Below are positions 60,852 to 64,000 of a DNA stretch of 64,000 nucleotides, in pieces. The first letter of the stretch is position 1, and each line of letters begins with the position of its first letter. This DNA is from Gemmatimonadota bacterium. GTDB taxonomy: Bacteria > Latescibacterota > UBA2968 > GCA-2709665. The stretch spans positions 62,001 to 126,000 of the forward strand of contig JAPPFJ010000035.1 of NCBI GenBank assembly GCA_028877215.1. Direction: 5' to 3'. The notes below the pieces were generated by a model. It did not search any database. It had not been told where the DNA came from and saw only the letters and a program-made list of their open reading frames with translations. Made by a program: the position numbers and the translations under genes.

Positions 60852-62138
60852 ATGATCCGACTCGCCACCTTTCAATCCGACGTGACCCCGCCGCTCGGGC
60901 ATCCGCTATGCGCGGGATGGTATCCGCCAGCCAAGGGTATCCTGGACCCGCTGACCGCTCTTGGGTTGGTGATCGTACCGGACGACCAATCGCCCATGGT
61001 ACTGTGTGCGCTGGACTGGGCCGAACTGAGCAACGGCGATTACGACCGCTGGCGCGAAGAAATCGCCGCGGCCGTGGGAACAGTTGCCGATCGGGTGGCC
61101 GTGCATTGCACCCATGCGCACGACACCCCCTGGCCCGACCGCGATGCCCAGGACGTTCTCGACGCCCACGGCCATCCGGATGTCATCATGGCCGGAGACT
61201 GGGCAGAAAACGTTCGCACGCAGGCGGCAGAGGCAGCAGGCGAAGCCATGAACAGACTGCAGCCCTGCACGCATATCTCGACAGGCGAAGCCAGGGTCGA
61301 CCGGATCGCCTCCAACAGGCGAGTGATGGGACCGGACGGCAAGGTGGCCCACGTGCGCTGGACCAAGACGCCCGACCCGGAGGTGCGGGCCGCGCCCGAA
61401 GGCGTCATCGACCCCATACTCAAGACGATCGGCTATTACAGTCAGAATAAGCCGCTTGCCTTCGTTCACTACTATGCCACACATCCAACCAGCATGGATG
61501 GCACGGGGCTGGTGACGCCTGAATTCGTCGGCCTCGCACGCAACCGCCGCACGGAGGAGAGTGGAATTCCGCACATCTACTTCACAGGCTGCGCGGGCAA
61601 CGTCACCGCGGGCAAGTACAACGACGGCGTGGCCGACAACCGCGAATTGTTCACCGGGCGCATCCACACGGCCATGCTGCAAGCGGAGCAGGCCAGTACG
61701 CGTCAGCCCCTTGAACGCGTTGCCTGGACCGTAGAGCCCGTGCGGCTGCCGCCTCGGGAGGACCTGGACGAGGAGGACCTGCTGGCGAAGATTGCGTCGG
61801 TACGCAGAGGAACCAAGGTTCACAGCAAACACGCCCTCATGCTGACGTACGTGCGCCGCCGCGAGCGTCCCATTCCCTTTACCTGCATGCATCTCAACGA
61901 CCGGGTTGCGGTGGTCAATCTGCCGGGCGAGATCTTTATCGAATACCAGTTGCACGCGCAGGCGAGCCGACCGGACGCCTTTGTCGCCGTGGCTGGATAC
62001 GGAGACCTGGGGACGGGGTACATCACCATGGAAACTTCCTTTGACGAGGGGGGATACGAGCCGACAGACGCCTTTGTGTCCGGTAAGTCTGAGAAAATCG
62101 TATGCGCCGCCATCGACAGGGTCCTGCAAGCGGGATGA
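60852..62138 (+). CDS. Neutral/alkaline ceramidase-like protein
   Basis: The 428-residue protein begins MIRLATFQSDVTPPLGHPLCAGW, matching the neutral/alkaline non-lysosomal ceramidase-like superfamily (ATxDITPPxG...). A metal-site histidine pair lies in VAVHCTHAHDTPW, and further marks are YYATHPTSMDGTGLVTPEFVGLARNRR and IYFTGCAGNVTAGKYNDG. The C-terminal block VVNLPGEIFIEYQLHAQ matches GE..vE..L. True ceramidases have an extra C-terminal domain and a signal peptide; both are absent, so a ceramide substrate is doubtful. Standalone, 41 bp before the XRE regulator. Confidence 0.82.
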   Translation: MIRLATFQSDVTPPLGHPLCAGWYPPAKGILDPLTALGLVIVPDDQSPMVLCALDWAELSNGDYDRWREEIAAAVGTVADRVAVHCTHAHDTPWPDRDAQDVLDAHGHPDVIMAGDWAENVRTQAAEAAGEAMNRLQPCTHISTGEARVDRIASNRRVMGPDGKVAHVRWTKTPDPEVRAAPEGVIDPILKTIGYYSQNKPLAFVHYYATHPTSMDGTGLVTPEFVGLARNRRTEESGIPHIYFTGCAGNVTAGKYNDGVADNRELFTGRIHTAMLQAEQASTRQPLERVAWTVEPVRLPPREDLDEEDLLAKIASVRRGTKVHSKHALMLTYVRRRERPIPFTCMHLNDRVAVVNLPGEIFIEYQLHAQASRPDAFVAVAGYGDLGTGYITMETSFDEGGYEPTDAFVSGKSEKIVCAAIDRVLQAG

Positions 62139-62178
62139 AACGCGACCACGTTCAACGCGCATCTTGAAAGCCGGAGAC

Positions 62179-62556
62179 ATGGATATACAGAATGGACAGG
62201 CGGAAGATTCCGCGACCATCGACAGAGCCTGGACGGACGACGCCGCGGGCGAGACGGTTCCCGGCGAAGTTGTACGGGGTATACTGGAAGGTGGATCGCC
62301 CTTGCGCGTGTGGCGCAAATACCGCGGGTTGACGCTGGCCTCGCTGGCCGGGTCGGTCGGCGTTTCAAGGGGGTATCTGTCACAGATCGAGAACGGGCAC
62401 AAGTCCGGTACGCTCGACCTTTTTCGCAGACTCTCAGGCGCGCTTGACGTGTCGATGGACCAGTTGGTCGAACCGGTGTCGGACGCGGTCACAGATCGGA
62501 ATGGGTCCGACGCGACACGCTCTTCTACTGTCACTTCACCGACAGAAGGACAATGA
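62179..62556 (+). CDS. XRE-family helix-turn-helix regulator
   Basis: The 125-residue protein has an XRE HTH near residues 40-100: RVWRKYRGLTLASLAGSVGVSRGYLSQIENGHKSGTLDLFRRLSGALDVSMDQLV. CCGGAG precedes the ATG. It could regulate the ceramidase-like gene upstream or the membrane protein downstream, or be an orphan antitoxin; no toxin is adjacent. Its first codons (MDIQNGQ) resemble a translated CCTGTCCAT-family repeat (ATGGATATACAGAATGGACAGG), so the start may lie in repeat-derived DNA. Confidence 0.85.
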   Translation: MDIQNGQAEDSATIDRAWTDDAAGETVPGEVVRGILEGGSPLRVWRKYRGLTLASLAGSVGVSRGYLSQIENGHKSGTLDLFRRLSGALDVSMDQLVEPVSDAVTDRNGSDATRSSTVTSPTEGQ

Positions 62557-62643
62557 TGCCGGCAGACAGGAATGTCTGCCCCACCTTCAATCCGGCTTCC
62601 TCAACGGGACAGTATTGTCCACTGCAACGAGACAGGAGCAGCG

Positions 62644-63117
62644 GTGTTGCGGCGAATCATCCATGGAGCGTTTGTGTTCGTGATGGCGTTTCTCCTGATG
62701 GGCCCGTTTTCGCACGCCATGGTGGGAGAGTCGGGCTGGCTCCACGCGATGGCATTGGGTCTCGGATGGGGGATGGCGCTGGGGTTGATCGTGGGCATGG
62801 GCAGCGACGTCAGCACGGGTATTGGCATGGTACTGGGCCTCGGCGCCGGGGCCGGAGTCTACTGGGGCCCGTTCGACGGGGTAATAATCGGGTTTGTCGC
62901 CGCCATCCCGGCTGCCATGGGCGTGGGCCTGGTGTCGGTGCTGCTGGACTGGAGTCTCGGAGCCGGGCTATTCTGGGGGCTGGCGCTCGGCATCAGCGCC
63001 GTATTGCTCGTATTGCTGGAGGGCGGATGGGTGGTTTTTGCCGCAGCCGCCGCGGGATGTATAACGGGCCTTTGCGCAAGGGTTCTGCTGAGGCTGTGGT
63101 CGACCCGGCCCGCGTAA
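62644..63117 (+). CDS. Polytopic membrane protein, unknown function
   Basis: A GTG with CAGGAG before it gives 157 residues; a longer ATG frame adds 24 non-conserved residues. Five glycine- and alanine-rich membrane segments are visible (FVFVMAFLLMGPFSH, AMALGLGWGMALGLIVGMG, IGMVLGLGAGAGVYW, GVIIGFVAAIPAAMGVGLVSVLL, ALGISAVLLVLLEGGWVVFAAAAAGCITGL). No catalytic or transport motif is recognised. It follows the XRE gene by 87 bp. Confidence 0.65.
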   Translation: MLRRIIHGAFVFVMAFLLMGPFSHAMVGESGWLHAMALGLGWGMALGLIVGMGSDVSTGIGMVLGLGAGAGVYWGPFDGVIIGFVAAIPAAMGVGLVSVLLDWSLGAGLFWGLALGISAVLLVLLEGGWVVFAAAAAGCITGLCARVLLRLWSTRPA

Positions 63118-63263
63118 AAGAAGAATATTCTCAGGTATTATCGGGCCCGCAATCCACGTTGAGGAAATATCGCCGTGCGCGCATGCGTTCTTTATCGCCG
63201 GCAATCGGTCAGTCGCCCCCATATCGGGAAACCGGAACCACATGAACCTGTCAGGAGGACAGG

Positions 63264-64000
63264 ATGCGACCGCTGATCGTTTTGTTCACCCACTTCTTCA
63301 TCGTCTCCATATTGGCCGTAACTGTGCAGGCGGAAGAAGCCAAACCCGATACCTCGGCGGCGGACACCGCGAAGGTCAAGGCTAAAGAGGCCAAAGAGGA
63401 CACGTCCGCCAAGAAAGACAAGAAGAAGAAAAAGAAGACCTTCGAGGAAGTCACGGAGGACTTTGAGGTCGTCCCGGGCCTTTTTACGTTTTACCGGAAA
63501 GACGACGAAGCCAAAGTCTACATGGAAATCAGGCCCAGGCAGTTCGACAGGCTATTTCTTTGCGCCGTCACCCGCGAGGCGGCCGACGGTTATTTTTTCG
63601 ACGCCACGGCCCTGATTCCCAGCTTTATGAACTACGGGTTTCCCTTCGTTCTCAAACGCGTCGGAAAGAACGTGCAGTTCCTGCATAAGAACGTCTACTT
63701 CCGGGCGGATGAAAACGCCCCGATCGCCGGCGCGTTGGAGCGCAGCGTCACCAATTCCATCCTCAGCGTCGCGAAAATCGTGGACAGCAAGCCTCACCCC
63801 GAAAGGAAAAGCATCCTCGTGGATGCAAACGGCTTCTTCCTGCAGGACCTGGCAATGGTGGCGGCCGCGTTCAGAGACCGCAAGGTGAAGTACCGCTTTG
63901 ACAGCAAGAACAGCTACTTCGGAAAGGTGAAGTCCTTCCCGCTGAATACCGAGATCGAAGTCGTCCTGCACTTTAATACGTCCAACCCCGAATTCCAGGC
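63264..64000 (+). CDS. Secreted zinc-metalloprotease-like protein, N-terminal fragment (cut by window edge)
   Basis: GGAGGACAGG precedes the ATG. The first 245 codons show a signal peptide (MRPLIVLFTHFFIVSILAVTVQAEE), a Lys/Glu-rich linker (KKDKKKKKKTFEEV), and the start of a conserved domain: FEVVPGLFTFYRKDDEAKVYMEIRP, FLCAVTREAADGYFF, VLKRVGKNVQFLHKNVYFRA and a late FPLNTEIEVVLHF. This order matches the N-terminal (DUF5117/5118-like) part of large secreted zinc-dependent metalloproteases. The HExxH site would lie beyond the window, so the call is from the N-terminus only. Confidence 0.65.
   Translation, partial: MRPLIVLFTHFFIVSILAVTVQAEEAKPDTSAADTAKVKAKEAKEDTSAKKDKKKKKKTFEEVTEDFEVVPGLFTFYRKDDEAKVYMEIRPRQFDRLFLCAVTREAADGYFFDATALIPSFMNYGFPFVLKRVGKNVQFLHKNVYFRADENAPIAGALERSVTNSILSVAKIVDSKPHPERKSILVDANGFFLQDLAMVAAAFRDRKVKYRFDSKNSYFGKVKSFPLNTEIEVVLHFNTSNPEFQ

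Noticed and set aside
60906..62534. 542-residue open frame antisense to the ceramidase-like and XRE genes
   Set aside because: It spans two convincing genes on the other strand and shows no recognisable domain; long antisense frames are common in GC-rich DNA.
1..64000. CRISPR array, integrase-flanked prophage or insertion sequence with intact transposase
   Set aside because: No regularly spaced repeat-spacer units, integrase or complete transposase could be found on either strand.

Overview
The window looks like a chromosomal segment of a GC-rich, Gram-negative environmental bacterium. A TonB-dependent receptor, a beta-barrel porin and several signal-peptide proteins imply an outer membrane. 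The mix of heparinase-like, acetyl-xylan-esterase-like, ceramidase-like, sialidase-like and phytanoyl-CoA-dioxygenase genes, together with many dispersed intergenic repeat families, recalls uncultured lineages such as Latescibacterota or Poribacteria. That placement is an inference from gene content; no rRNA or tRNA gene is present to confirm it.

Layout. 0-9.6 kb: partial folC, rpmB, a sialidase-like exoprotein, the rimO-folA-thyA cluster, a large heparinase-like polysaccharide enzyme and a CbiX/molybdopterin-domain fusion. 9.8-16.4 kb: a minus-strand operon (acetyl-xylan-esterase-like hydrolase, metallophosphoesterase-HAD fusion, truncated transglycosylase-like protein), then RidA and an RNase II-type exonuclease.

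16.5-33.3 kb is a phosphate/polyphosphate island and the strongest functional unit here. phoB and phoR flank a serine-hydrolase gene. On the minus strand lie a CHAD protein, a ParA-type ATPase (broken by one in-frame stop) and polyphosphate kinase ppk1. On the plus strand lie a porin, pstS, pstC and pstA (both with extra periplasmic domains), pstB and phoU. Four tandem 11-bp repeats at 25312-25355 match Pho-box architecture and sit before the porin. PhoBR would sense phosphate, Pst would import it, Ppk1 would store it as polyphosphate, and CHAD plus ParA may bind and position the granules.

33.4-45 kb: Nudix hydrolase, CoxD/CoxE/CoxI-type maturation genes without their molybdenum enzyme, pspA with a sigma-54 promoter, two PhyH dioxygenases, a VapBC-type toxin-antitoxin pair, an orphan MazE-like antitoxin, a radical SAM protein and a ferredoxin-HTH fusion.

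45-58 kb: a TonB receptor followed by an AT-richer accessory, defence-like island. It holds an AAA ATPase, an MNT nucleotidyltransferase, a remnant of a second AAA ATPase, a 1177-residue SIR2-domain protein, an unrecognised helical protein, small ORFs, and TcmP (frameshifted at a homopolymer) with its Gp37/Gp68-family partner. 58-64 kb: a prolyl-oligopeptidase-like peptidase, a ceramidase-like protein, an XRE regulator, a membrane protein and a partial metalloprotease-like exoprotein.

Several dispersed repeat families fill the longer intergenic gaps, and at least five genes show decay or frame disruption.
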